DNA from: Arthrobacter sp. ISL-28
Lineage (GTDB): Bacteria; Actinomycetota; Actinomycetes; Actinomycetales; Micrococcaceae
Length of the DNA: 64,000 nt
Direction: 5' to 3'
NCBI RefSeq assembly: GCF_018613875.1
Contig: NZ_JAGGPJ010000015.1
Span: 217,203-281,202 of the forward strand
Shown one piece after another: positions 54,538 to 63,382 of this stretch. Positions within the stretch are counted from its first letter, which is position 1, and each line of letters opens with the position of its first letter. The translations under genes and the position numbers were made by a program. The notes beneath the pieces are model-generated. The model made no database searches, was not told the DNA's origin, and was given only the letters and a program-made list of their open reading frames with translations.

Positions 54538-55676
54538 GGCCGGTGTACGTGGCAGGCGCCGCGGTTCACCCCTTCGGCAAGCACCTGGGCGTCAACGCCG
54601 CAGAACTGGGCTTCCGCGCCGTTCAGGAGCTCCTCGCAAGCACCGGAATCAGCCCCGAACAGGTCGATGCCGGCTACGGCGGGTCGACGTACGGCGGTTC
54701 GCTTCTCGCCCAGCGTGTCCTCCAGCGGGTAGGCGTCTCCGGCCCTCCTGTCTACACCGTGGAGAACGCCTGCGCCAGCGGGGCCTCCGCGGTCCACCTC
54801 GGTTGGCAGGCCATCGCCGGCGGATTCGCCGACTGCGTGATCGCCTTCGGAACCGAGAACCTCTCCGGGTTTGGAGGTGGAACTCTTCCGCTCACGACCA
54901 ACGACATCGAAATCTCACAAGGCATGGTGATGACAGCGGCTTACGCCATGCGCGCCCAGCGCTACCTCCATGACTTCGGGGCGACAGCCGATGACCTGAC
55001 CCGGGTATCGGTAAAAAACCGCGGCAACGGAGCACGAAACCCACGCGCCCACTTCCAGCAGGCAATCAGCCCCGAGGACGTAAAACAGTCACGCCCCGTA
55101 GCCGATCCCTTGCGGCTCCTGCACTGCTGCCCCAACAGCGACGGTGCCGCGGGAGTGCTTTTGTGCTCGGAGGAATTCGCCAAAGAGCTCACCACACCGA
55201 GCATCCGCATGCGGGCCAGCGTCGTGCGCTCAGGGGACTTCCACACCTCCTACAGGGACATGACCTGGCCCGACATCACCGCCCGGGCAGCCAAAGCCGC
55301 CTACGAGATGGCCGGCCTCAAACCGAACGACCTGGACCTCGTGGAGCTCCATGACGCGTTCAGCGTGGCCGAGTTCCTGCACACCGAGGCGCTCGGAATC
55401 ACCGAGCGCGGCCAAGCATACAAAGCCACGGCACGAGGAGAGTTCGACCGGGACGGGCGCGTAGCCATCAGCCCCAGCGGCGGCCTGCTCTCCCGTGGGC
55501 ACCCGGTAGGAGCCACCGGCGTGACCCAGATCTGCGAATCCTACTGGCAGCTGACCGGTGAGGCCGCAGACCTGCAGGTACCGGGAGCCGAGGTCGCCCT
55601 CACGCATGTGACCGGCGGCGGGATCTTCGGGGTCGACAACGGCGCCTGCTCAATACACATCCTGACCACCAACTGA
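54534..55676 (+). CDS. Thiolase-family protein (BbsB-like)
   Basis: A 380-residue thiolase of the SCP-x/archaeal type. The nucleophilic Cys is in YTVENACASGASAVHLGW. The later active-site histidines lie in VELHDAFSVAEFL and SPSGGLLSRGHPVGATGVTQ. The usual C-terminal Cys-x-Gly line is replaced by HVTGGGIFGVDNGACS. It should cleave a 3-oxoacyl-CoA thiolytically, with the DUF35 protein as partner. Confidence 0.9.
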   Translation: MRPVYVAGAAVHPFGKHLGVNAAELGFRAVQELLASTGISPEQVDAGYGGSTYGGSLLAQRVLQRVGVSGPPVYTVENACASGASAVHLGWQAIAGGFADCVIAFGTENLSGFGGGTLPLTTNDIEISQGMVMTAAYAMRAQRYLHDFGATADDLTRVSVKNRGNGARNPRAHFQQAISPEDVKQSRPVADPLRLLHCCPNSDGAAGVLLCSEEFAKELTTPSIRMRASVVRSGDFHTSYRDMTWPDITARAAKAAYEMAGLKPNDLDLVELHDAFSVAEFLHTEALGITERGQAYKATARGEFDRDGRVAISPSGGLLSRGHPVGATGVTQICESYWQLTGEAADLQVPGAEVALTHVTGGGIFGVDNGACSIHILTTN

Positions 55677-55693
55677 ACAAGGACTAGGTACCA

Positions 55694-56356
55694 ATGACTG
55701 ACTCACAACAGCGGCACCCCAGGCTGGCAGTCCTCGCCTCCCCGGGAACCGCAACCGCAACCGCAGTGGCCGACAAACTGCGCTCGGGTGGGTGGGCGGT
55801 GAAGACTATCGGCCAAGATCCTGATCCCGGGGAAATCAACGCTCTCCTGGAAGGCCAAGAAGCCATCGACGCGCTGATCTATGAACCGGGACTGCTGGAC
55901 GCCAGCGACGGCATTAATGCCGGAGGAGTGGTGGGCAGCCTGCTCAAAGTGGTCGAGCAGCTGCGCCCTCATTTCCGTGCCCGCGGGGATGGCGGGGCAA
56001 GGATCGTGGCCATCAGCAGCCGCGACGGGCTCGGTTGGCCAGACCGTCCACACATTGCCGCCGCCGCAGGGGCACTAACCGCCGTCTGCCGCAGTCTCGC
56101 CCTGCAGCTGGGTCAGGACGGCGCCACCGTGAACGTGGTGGCTGCCCTGCCTCCTCATGGCAGCATCCTTCGGGACGCCGGCCGGCCCGCCGGAACACAC
56201 CTGCGCGAACCGGAGCCCCTCACCCCGACCCCAGTCACAGCAGAGGACATCGCAAGCACCAGCGAATTCTTCCTCGATGCCCGGAGCGGCTACATCACGG
56301 GCCAAGTGCTGTACTGCTGCGGCGGCGCGAGCCTGCTCTCCAGCCTCTCGGTCTGA
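55694..56356 (+). CDS. Degenerate SDR-fold protein (BbsC-like pseudoenzyme)
   Basis: A 220-residue SDR-fold protein without the nucleotide-binding TGxxxGxG (the position reads LASPGTATATAV) and without YxxxK (PHIAAAAGAL in place). The end, TGQVLYCCGGASLL, parallels TGQVLYVCGGKSLY of the next gene, so the two are related. In bbs operons BbsC is such an inactive partner of BbsD. A structural subunit of a heteromeric dehydrogenase is therefore likely. It is 18 bases after the thiolase stop. Confidence 0.8.
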   Translation: MTDSQQRHPRLAVLASPGTATATAVADKLRSGGWAVKTIGQDPDPGEINALLEGQEAIDALIYEPGLLDASDGINAGGVVGSLLKVVEQLRPHFRARGDGGARIVAISSRDGLGWPDRPHIAAAAGALTAVCRSLALQLGQDGATVNVVAALPPHGSILRDAGRPAGTHLREPEPLTPTPVTAEDIASTSEFFLDARSGYITGQVLYCCGGASLLSSLSV

Positions 56357-56405
56357 CCAGCGTGGCGAAAAGAAAGAACCCCACCCTCAACAAAGGACAA
56401 TTCTC

Positions 56406-57164
56406 ATGAGACTCAACGGAAAGGTCGCCGTGATCACCGGGGCCGCCAGCGGCATCGGTCTCGCAGTCGCCGAAGACTTCGCGGCCAACGGAGCCAAAGT
56501 TGTCATCGCCGACATCGCCGGCGACCGCGCGGCAGAGACAGCCAAGCGCATTACGAACAACGGTGGTACAGCGGTCGGTCTGGCGGTGGACGTCACCGAC
56601 AGGGAAGCGGTCGAGGCGCTTTTCAAGCAAACAGAAGTGGAACTGGGCCCCGTGGACATTCTGGTAAACAATGCCGGGATCAGCATCGACCGCGGTGTAC
56701 GCCGAATCACCGACGAAGAATGGCAGCGCACCATTGCCATCAATCAAACGGGTGTCTTTCTCTGCTCCCAGGCAGCCGCCACGAGCATGATCAGCCGCAG
56801 GACGGGGCGAATCATCAACGTGTCATCCCGCGCCTGGCTCGGATGGTTCGGCCAGCTCGCCTACTCATCGTCCAAAGGGGGAGTCGTGTCAGCCACCAGG
56901 TCTTTGGCGATCGAACTCGCCAAGTACGGGATCACGGTGAACTGCCTGGCCCCTGGCCTGATCGACACACCACTGCTTCGCCGAGAGCCACAGGAAGTCA
57001 TGGACCGGCTCCTCCGGGCCCAACCCATGGGATCCCTCGGCGCGGCAAACGATGTAGCATGGGCGGCACGGTTTTTCGCAGACCCGGCGAATAATTCCGT
57101 GACCGGACAAGTCCTGTACGTATGCGGCGGAAAGAGCCTCTACGCACAGCCGTCCATTAATTAA
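56406..57164 (+). CDS. SDR-family dehydrogenase (BbsD-like)
   Basis: A 252-residue classical SDR with all catalytic elements: VITGAASGIGLAVAEDF for NAD(P), LVNNAGIS, catalytic Ser in INVSSRAW and Tyr/Lys in AYSSSKGG. It should oxidise the 3-hydroxyacyl-CoA intermediate, in complex with the degenerate SDR. ATG 56406 follows aaaggacaattctc. It is the last catabolic gene of the operon. Confidence 0.9.
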   Translation: MRLNGKVAVITGAASGIGLAVAEDFAANGAKVVIADIAGDRAAETAKRITNNGGTAVGLAVDVTDREAVEALFKQTEVELGPVDILVNNAGISIDRGVRRITDEEWQRTIAINQTGVFLCSQAAATSMISRRTGRIINVSSRAWLGWFGQLAYSSSKGGVVSATRSLAIELAKYGITVNCLAPGLIDTPLLRREPQEVMDRLLRAQPMGSLGAANDVAWAARFFADPANNSVTGQVLYVCGGKSLYAQPSIN

Positions 57165-57221
57165 CAGGCGAGCTGACGCCGCACGCCGCGGGATGCGCGT
57201 ATTTAAGGATGGGAGACCGAA

Positions 57222-58490
57222 ATGTCCCAGATAGGTTTGGGATTCGGCTTGACGAGCATGAGCGGCCGCGACCCGAACGAGGCTGATCGTTCCGCCACAC
57301 CTCTGGAGCTGCTTTACGACCTGACCTTCGTGGTTGCCTTCGGGCTGGCAGCGGATCAGCTCGCCCACATGCTTGCAGAGGCACACGTACGGGAGGGAAT
57401 CGGCGGCTTCTGTTTCGCAATGTTTGCCATTTGCTGGGCTTGGACGAACTTTTCCTGGTTTGCTTCTGCATTCGACACCAATGACTGGCTCTACCGCATC
57501 ATGACCATGGTCCAGATGATAGGCGTTGTCATCCTGGCCTTGGGTTTGCCACCCATGTTCCACTCGCTGTTATCCCTGGAAGCGGGCGGCAGTTTGGACA
57601 ACCGGATAATGGTGGCGGGCTACGTCATCATGCGCGTGGCAATGGTTGCGCAATGGCTTCGAGCGATTTCTCAGGCTCCTAAGCACCGCAGGGCTGCACT
57701 GGCGCACGCGTCTTTTATCTTTGTCGCGCAGCTGGGGTGGGTAGCCTTGGCACTAACCGACGCACCGCCGGCGATGGTACTTGCAATGTTTCCAGTCCTT
57801 ATCCTGCTCGAACTCGCCGGCCCGGTTTTGGTCGAAAAGAGGCACGGCGGTACGCCTTGGCACCCTCACCATCTCGCGGAGCGCTATGGCTTGCTCACCA
57901 TCATCGCGCTGGGGGAGGGAGTATTCGGCACGGTTGCTTCCGTTTCAGCTCTGGTGGAGACGGAAGGATGGAGTACGGAAGCAGTGGTCACCATCCTGGC
58001 GGGGGTGGGACTAACCTTTGGCCTCTGGTGGAATTACTTCATCACTCCCTCGGCCCAAGTCCTCGCCCGTCACCGCAGGAGGGCGGTGATCTGGGCATAC
58101 AGCCACATTGCTACTTATGCCGCGATTGCCGCAACGGGCGCCGGCTTGCACATCGTTGCCTACACGATTCAGGGCACCTCGCGCATAGGCACTCTAGGTG
58201 CCGTCACCGCGGTCGCTGTTCCAGTCCTGATTTTCGAGATAATCCTCTTTGCCCTCTATACGTTCATGATGCAGGAATTCGACATATTTCATATTGCACT
58301 CATCGTGGCAACGATTCTGCTGATTGCAACAGCCGTAATCCTGGCAGCATCCGGATCTTCAATTGGTTTATGTCTCATTATCGTTACCTTTTCTCCCGCG
58401 ATCGTTGTTGTTGGTTATGAAACAATCGGACGCAAACATGCCGCCGAAGCGCTGGCCAGGACGTTGGCGCGAGGGCAAGCCCTTCAATAA
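57222..58490 (+). CDS. LtrA family membrane protein
   Basis: A 422-residue protein with about 10-12 hydrophobic segments. The N-terminal line RSATPLELLYDLTFVVAFG and the ERYGLLTIIALGEGVFGTV segment are hallmarks of the low-temperature requirement A family. The biochemical function is unknown. It follows the SDR by 57 bases on the same strand and may be read through from the operon, or be a separate gene (its own ggatgggagacc site). Confidence 0.92.
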   Translation: MSQIGLGFGLTSMSGRDPNEADRSATPLELLYDLTFVVAFGLAADQLAHMLAEAHVREGIGGFCFAMFAICWAWTNFSWFASAFDTNDWLYRIMTMVQMIGVVILALGLPPMFHSLLSLEAGGSLDNRIMVAGYVIMRVAMVAQWLRAISQAPKHRRAALAHASFIFVAQLGWVALALTDAPPAMVLAMFPVLILLELAGPVLVEKRHGGTPWHPHHLAERYGLLTIIALGEGVFGTVASVSALVETEGWSTEAVVTILAGVGLTFGLWWNYFITPSAQVLARHRRRAVIWAYSHIATYAAIAATGAGLHIVAYTIQGTSRIGTLGAVTAVAVPVLIFEIILFALYTFMMQEFDIFHIALIVATILLIATAVILAASGSSIGLCLIIVTFSPAIVVVGYETIGRKHAAEALARTLARGQALQ

Positions 58491-58554
58491 CGTACATCCG
58501 ATGCAACAGTCACTCTCTCCTGGCACCTCTATCGAGGCGACGCAGTATCCAACA

Positions 58555-59010
58555 CTTATCGACTGCTCCTGCCCTGTCCGAAGACCCCGCAAGGCGTTCG
58601 CAGGCAGTTCGGCCTGGCTCGACGACCGTGGTTTGGATACCGGTGTGGGCGAGGTCGCCGGCGGCGACCGTGAGCAGCCGGAGTATCGCCGGTCCCTAAA
58701 TAAGGTCCATGACGGTTCCGGGGTCGATACCGGCACGGATTTCTCCTCGTACGACCGACGGTCGCTCGGCCAGGAACTGGGCACGAAAGGCGTCCCAGGG
58801 CGTCCGGACTGATCTGGCTGTGGGCCAGAAGCGTGGCGAAGGTCATGCCTTCGGGGCTCTGGCAGGGCCGCTGGCGCCCCTATCCGGGATGGTGACAAAT
58901 TGGCCGTCCGGGCACGGAAGGCCTCCAGCGTGACCGCAAGCTTGGTGGGCCATCTTTTATAGATGGTCGCTTTGCTCACCCCTGCCCTGGCGGCGATCGA
59001 CTCCATCGTC
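58555..59010 (-). pseudogene. TetR-family regulator, frameshifted
   Basis: The HTH reads MESIAARAGVSKATIYKRWP, classical for TetR. The first codons are in another frame, and after about codon 60 the C-terminal text alternates between frames (AQFLAERPSVVREE can be read in one frame only between 58730 and 58790). Several indels therefore inactivate it. It lies downstream of an SDR fragment with which it probably formed a unit. Confidence 0.7.
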
Positions 59011-59016
59011 ATGTCG

Positions 59017-59241
59017 TCAAGCCCGACGGCCACGAGGCGGCATGCCCACCGCGCGCCACGTCTCCAACTCCTCGGACACACAACGCAGCTTTGTCTCCAC
59101 ACGTTCGAGGGCGTCGTGTCCAAGGGGGAGGCGGCAGGGCGGGGCCTCGGCCATGACGGCGTCGATGATGGCGGCTCCCGCCTTCGCCGGGTCGCCCGGT
59201 TGCTGGCCGTTCATACGGCTCATGTCACGGTTGACAATCAC
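59017..59241 (-). pseudogene. SDR C-terminal fragment
   Basis: The text GQQPGDPAKAGAAIIDAVMA followed by LPLGHDALERVETKLRCVS matches the C-terminal end of classical SDRs that carry a GDPxKAAxAI line. The nucleotide-binding part and catalytic centre are missing, and the 5' part has been replaced by other sequence. Confidence 0.65.
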
Positions 59242-59244
59242 TCA

Positions 59245-59437
59245 GCGATGCGACAACACCCGGCAGCATCTCGTGCTGCAACCGTGCGGGAATGTAGATG
59301 CTGCACTCGGTGCCAGCTTCGTTCCATACGACGTGCCCGATCTTGGCAACGGTCTTACGCAACTTTCCCTGCTCCGCTACCCAACGGGCATGAACCACCG
59401 TGAAGACTCTGCATGCACTAGTAAACGAATCATCCAT
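59245..59437 (-). pseudogene. Short unidentified coding fragment
   Basis: In the frame from 59437 the text TVVHARWVAEQGKLRKTVAK, then IGHVVWNEAGTECSIYIPAR, looks like real protein. It is not in frame with the debranching fragment upstream or the SDR fragment downstream. I do not recognise it. Confidence 0.35.
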
Positions 59438-60147
59438 GCACCCAACTCTGCCCAGAGCTGCTGTCGCCTGTCCCGGAGCGACACGGTATCCGGATCAGGG
59501 TGTGGGACCGGGGGCGGGCTGCCCTCGTGCACATCAGGGACCACGGTTACTCGGACACCCCACTCTCCATGGGCGGGGATCATCACCGGGAAGTGAAGGC
59601 CTTCGGATTTGGCGTCGCTGCCGGGTGCGTTCACGAAAACGCCCTTCCGCACATCCTCCCAGACGGCCACCACGTGCACCGCGCAGTCCTTTAGATGCCG
59701 TTCCTGTTTCCAATGCCGCCGGAATCGCCCGTCTTTGACTTCAAATAGATCCGCGAAGTCTGCATCCACGGACAGCAGAACGTCGCATGCGGCTGGCTCC
59801 GGCGCATAATTACGGATCGTGATGGTCTCCAGTATGCCTGCCCCCACCTCACGCGTTCGTTCAACGGTCAGCGGGCTGTCTGCTCGGCCATCGGCTCGAA
59901 CGGCACGTCCAATATAGATTCCTTGATAGGGCGAAGGGGTCCAAGCGCTTAGCGGTTCCAGCGGCTGGCCGTTGATGGTCAGCCGCCAGAGAGACAGAAT
60001 CCGCGTGTCTTGATGGAAAACACCGTGGGGGTACTCTGGAGAAATATCGCCGTTTTGCATGGAAATGCAAAACGACGACCCGTCCACGAGGGTTACAGCG
60101 CCCTGCCCAGTGGGGCCCGCTGCATTGTCTGCATTCCATCCAGCGAC
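59386..60147 (-). pseudogene. Debranching-enzyme paralogue: N-terminal third only, start codon lost
   Basis: The text closely follows the N-terminal domain of the gene at 42605 (GSSFCISMQNGDISPEYPHG, DTRILSLWRLTINGQPLEPL, EVGAGILETITIRNYAPEPA). It ends after DTVSLRDRRQQLW, about residue 235 of 718; the catalytic domain is absent. The ribosome site and spacing are preserved (aaaggagccaaag), but the ATG has become GTC at 60145-60147. It is therefore inactive. Confidence 0.85.
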
Positions 60148-60372
60148 CTTTGGCTCCTTTGCAACCGCCCGCCATTCCCGGTGGAATTGAATCTACGCCC
60201 GTAGCTTAGTGCCCGCTACCGTGCGAGTGGGCAAGGGGCACGGATTGCAGCGGAAAAGGCTGCCCCTTACAAGGGCCATGTTCCCTCTGGATCTTTTTAG
60301 GGGAATTCTTCCCACGTCCTGTACGTTGCAGGACCGGTAATCCCCCATCCAACAGAGAAGAGATGCACCTTC

Positions 60373-60672
60373 GTGGCAACCGATTACGATGAACTGCGCA
60401 CCGACGTCAAGGAATCCCAGGAGAACTCCCTGGAAGCCCTGAAGACTGCCAAAGCCCCGGACGCGAAGTCGGTGGTCCAGGAGCTCGACGAGGCTGACGC
60501 TCTTGATGGCCTGACCCCGGGCGGCGAATTCATTGCCGAAGAGCTTGTCGTCCAGGTCATTCCCCAGGCCGATGACGAGTTCACCTGTTACTCCTGCTTC
60601 CTGGTACGCCACCGTTCGCAGAAGGCGCGCGAGAAGGACGGCCATGCCTACTGCGTCGAATGTGAGGGCTGA
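60373..60672 (+). CDS. DUF4193 family protein
   Basis: A 99-residue actinobacterial protein. It starts MATDYDELRTDVKESQENS and ends with a zinc-ribbon-like FTCYSCFLVRHRSQ and YCVECEG, the DUF4193 signature. A DksA-like or nucleic-acid role is sometimes suggested, without proof. GTG 60373 is the normal start. It is normally a housekeeping gene. Confidence 0.93.
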   Translation: MATDYDELRTDVKESQENSLEALKTAKAPDAKSVVQELDEADALDGLTPGGEFIAEELVVQVIPQADDEFTCYSCFLVRHRSQKAREKDGHAYCVECEG

Positions 60673-60979
60673 GCGGTTCTGGCCGGCTGTCCCGGAGCGC
60701 ATCTGGGACAGCATCCGTGAGGAATTCACGCTGCCCACGACCGCGGACCTGGAGGCCTATTTTCAGGCACTGGGTGATCCCGAAGCCATGCGCCGGGCAG
60801 TGCGGGTCTTCATCGGCGAGGGAACTTTCTGCCCGGGCTTCCAGCTCAGGGACGGGCATTTCAACGCACCGGTGCTGCGCCTGTGCGGACCTGACCAGGC
60901 TGGGCCGCAGCACAGCAGACCTGGCGGACATCGTCACGGTGTTGGATCAGCGGGGGAGAGGGTTTCGGTCCCTGACTGA
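60662..60979 (+). pseudogene. Unidentified protein fragment truncated by recombinase sequence
   Basis: The frame overlaps the DUF4193 stop and reads FWPAVPERIWDSIREEFTLP, then DLEAYFQALGDPEAMRRAVR, a protein-like stretch of about 70 codons. At about 60885 it runs into the frame-shifted recombinase fragment. I do not know the family. Confidence 0.45.
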
Positions 60980-61259
60980 ATCATTGCTAGATACGACCAG
61001 CGCTCACGGCAAGCTCATCTTTGACATGTTCGCCTCCCTTGCGGAGTACGAACGGTCACGGCTCTCCGAGCGGACCAAAGCTGGCCTGGCCGCAGCCAAG
61101 GCCAGCGGACGGCTTGGCAACCTCCCCCGCTCCATGACGCCAGGAAAACTGGAAACTGCCCGGCAGTTACGCAGCGAGGGAAATACTCTTAAGAAGACTG
61201 CTGAGCGGCTCAGCGTCAGCGTCTCATCGTTGACGCGGGCATTGCGCCCTGACGGCTAG
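60885..61259 (+). pseudogene. Serine recombinase (Pin/resolvase type), N-terminus missing
   Basis: The readable part begins LTRLGRSTADLADIV, then FRSLTESLLDTTSAHGKLIF and SLAEYERSRLSERTKAGLAA, typical of DNA invertases/resolvases from about residue 65 on. The C-terminal HTH is present (LKKTAERLSVSVSSLTRAL). The catalytic Ser near residue 10 and the first strands are absent, so it cannot recombine DNA. Confidence 0.85.
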
Positions 61260-61670
61260 GAGGGATTGCGTTTTCAGCGGCCACCTTGCTTGGCTTCCGG
61301 ACATAGGGAGGGGGAATTTCTCGTTTTAAACCGCACGGGCCGCGTTGGCGCATTCCTGTCTGGAACTGCGTTCTGGGCCGGACCGACTGCCGGGAACGGG
61401 TAGTTAAAGTACCCAAGCGGCGCAGGGAGTGGTTTGCAGCAATTGCCAACACTCCTGGTTCCCGACGAGCCAACAGATCAAGTCCCGACTGTTTGGTTCG
61501 GCCGCATGAGTGACATCGTTCCTCATAACCCCTCAATGATGCAGAATGGCACCTTCCATTGCTTGGAGAAGCTTCCAGATGACGTGGATCGTTGACATCC
61601 CTCACGAAACTCCGGATCCTCGTTCCTAGATCTATCCCAGATCTCTAAAGCCACTGGATTTGGGGGTGCC
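61260..61670. other. Gap upstream of the BTAD gene
   Basis: About 410 bases. No frame has convincing protein character. It may hold the promoter of the BTAD-domain gene. Nothing else is seen. Confidence 0.4.
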
Positions 61671-62378
61671 ATGGGCAACGGTGACCGTGGTGGTTTTCAG
61701 TTAAGCCTGTTTCAGTCATGGCAACTTCTTTGGGGCGCCAATATCGTGCATGTCGCAGCGCGCCAACAACGGCTGATGACGGCGCTGGCCATAAATGGTC
61801 CGCGCCCCCGGAGCTATCTGGTCGGGCTACTTTGGCCGAATCATTCCGAGCCGCGGGCCATGGAAAGCCTGCGAGTGAGCGTGCATCTCATTACAAGGCA
61901 GGTGCCGGGCTTGTTGGTCAACGGCGGGCCGGTGCTTTCACTCAGCGAGCTCGTGGACGTCGACCTGCACCGCGTCCGGTCGCAAATTCGACAACTGAGC
62001 CAAATCGGGCTCAACGGCAATGCTGCTTCATGCCTTCAGGAGCTGCGTCATGCAGACCTGCTACCGGGCTGGTACGAAGACTGGATTATTTTTGAGCAGA
62101 CCCGGCTTAGGCAGGACCGTCTGCACGCCCTTCTCGTCATAGCCCGCGAGTCGCTGGCGCGCTGCGACTACGAGGTTGCATTGGAAGCCTCCGAGGCAGC
62201 ACTGGAACTGGAACCGCTCTACGAACGAGCGGTAGGACTCCTAATTCAGGCTGAGAGGCAGCAGGGTAACAACGCCTCAGCACTTCGGGCCTTCGAGAAG
62301 TATCAAGGGCAGCTGAAGGCAGATATGGGAATTGCTCCGTCGGATGCAATTCGAAGGCTTGTCGCAGACGTTCGGTGA
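61671..62378 (+). CDS. BTAD-domain (SARP/AfsR-like) regulator
   Basis: A 235-residue protein. The N-terminal part is a winged-helix-like output domain (ARQQRLMTALAINGPRPRSY, LLWPNHSEPRAMESLRVSVH). The C-terminal bacterial transcriptional activation domain has TPR-like helices (CDYEVALEASEAALELEPLY, LLIQAERQQGNNASALRAFE). It lacks the NB-ARC and longer TPR parts of AfsR. Small SARP-like regulators of this form are common in Arthrobacter relatives. ATG 61671 (MGNGDRGGF) has a weak ribosome site. Confidence 0.88.
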   Translation: MGNGDRGGFQLSLFQSWQLLWGANIVHVAARQQRLMTALAINGPRPRSYLVGLLWPNHSEPRAMESLRVSVHLITRQVPGLLVNGGPVLSLSELVDVDLHRVRSQIRQLSQIGLNGNAASCLQELRHADLLPGWYEDWIIFEQTRLRQDRLHALLVIARESLARCDYEVALEASEAALELEPLYERAVGLLIQAERQQGNNASALRAFEKYQGQLKADMGIAPSDAIRRLVADVR

Positions 62379-62519
62379 CAGTGCAGCTGAAACGGAATGA
62401 AAGATACGTTTCCAGAGCAGCCATAAGCGAATCCCTGCGGTCGACGACGGTAACGCTTGGGGAGTTGCGGGAGGCACGATTCCGGGCAATCTTGCTTCCA
62501 AGCTTCGGTTGCCGCATGC

Positions 62520-62777
62520 CTATACTTCGTCTGGAGAGCCTGGCTGTGCAAGGAGCCATTGACGAACGATACTCAAGGCCTCGACCGGATCAGCAGCGGC
62601 GACCGATTTGGGCTCGCCGTCCGGACCCGTGCTATAAGTTAGCCTGGCGCGAAATCCGGGCACCTGATCCGGCTCGAACCAGGTACGGATGACTAGCGTG
62701 CCCATGGGCGGCATCGCCGAGTCCGTCCCGGCTGGACCTGAACCGGAGATTTCTGACGGACCATCATCGCGTCTCAT
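62520..62777 (-). CDS. Small protein often seen next to BTAD regulators
   Basis: About 85 residues from ATG 62777, preceded by ggggggaaa. The text LVIRTWFEPDQVPGFRARLT and VEALSIVRQWL are the core; the N-terminus is polar. I recall similar small proteins beside SARP-like genes in Micrococcaceae, but no function is known. The longer frame to 63098 has no coding character in its 5' part. Confidence 0.65.
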   Translation of the reverse strand: MRRDDGPSEISGSGPAGTDSAMPPMGTLVIRTWFEPDQVPGFRARLTYSTGPDGEPKSVAAADPVEALSIVRQWLLAQPGSPDEV

Positions 62778-63382
62778 AACATTTCCCCCCACTCTCAGTC
62801 TGCGACAACCCACAGGCTGGACGATCGCGACGCCGATGCCCGGGCCCGCCTCGGCTGTCCGCAGACAGCGTCTTGGGCATTTCCGCCAAGGAAGGCCCGA
62901 GAACCGGCAGTCGCCGGATACCTTTGATCCTGCTGCACGGGAATCAGGAATCCGCCAACGTTCGCGAAAGGTTTGCTCAAGATTGCCTGCTGGGAAAATG
63001 AGTTGCCGGGAATACGTACCCCCTGTCTTGTAGAATGCTTCGTCGCGGTTTGGGAAGTGCTCCGAAAGACAGCCTTCCGGTGGGTGCCTGAAACCCACGG
63101 GGGATATGTAGTCTGAAGGGAGTCGCTTCGAATATCACCGTTATCCCCTAGGTTCGACTAATATGACAAAACTAGTCATATAAGCACCGAATATGCAAAT
63201 AATTTGACGTTCTCACGAGTTCCGTGAGTACTGCCGTGGTTTTGTGTTGACTCCTTGACCTAGCCCGGGGTTTTCATGAGGGTGCCGTCCCTTGGGTGTG
63301 GTTAAGCGACGAAAGGTGCTTCTGAGCTGGGAAAATAGTGTTGTTGACGCACTTTTCTACCGGCTAAAGAAGCACCTTTCTG
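62778..63382. other. Intergenic region with hairpins
   Basis: About 600 bases. At about 63050-63100 two adjacent hairpins can be drawn (gggaag/ccttcc and gtgggt/acccac), suggestive of a structured leader RNA. After 63150 the sequence becomes AT-rich and then enters the IS1380 end. No gene is seen. Confidence 0.4.
63312..63379 (+). repeat. 12-bp inverted repeat just upstream of the IS1380 transposase fragment
   Basis: aaaggtgcttct (63312-63323) and agaagcaccttt (63368-63379) are perfect complements 44 bases apart. The second arm ends 3 bases before the transposase ATG. It could be part of the IS end or a hairpin that hides the ribosome site. Confidence 0.6.

Noticed and set aside
58363..58812. 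Plus-strand ORF after ltrA
   Set aside because: It overlaps the ltrA end and the TetR remnant; the text has no domain and the TetR HTH is clear on the other strand.
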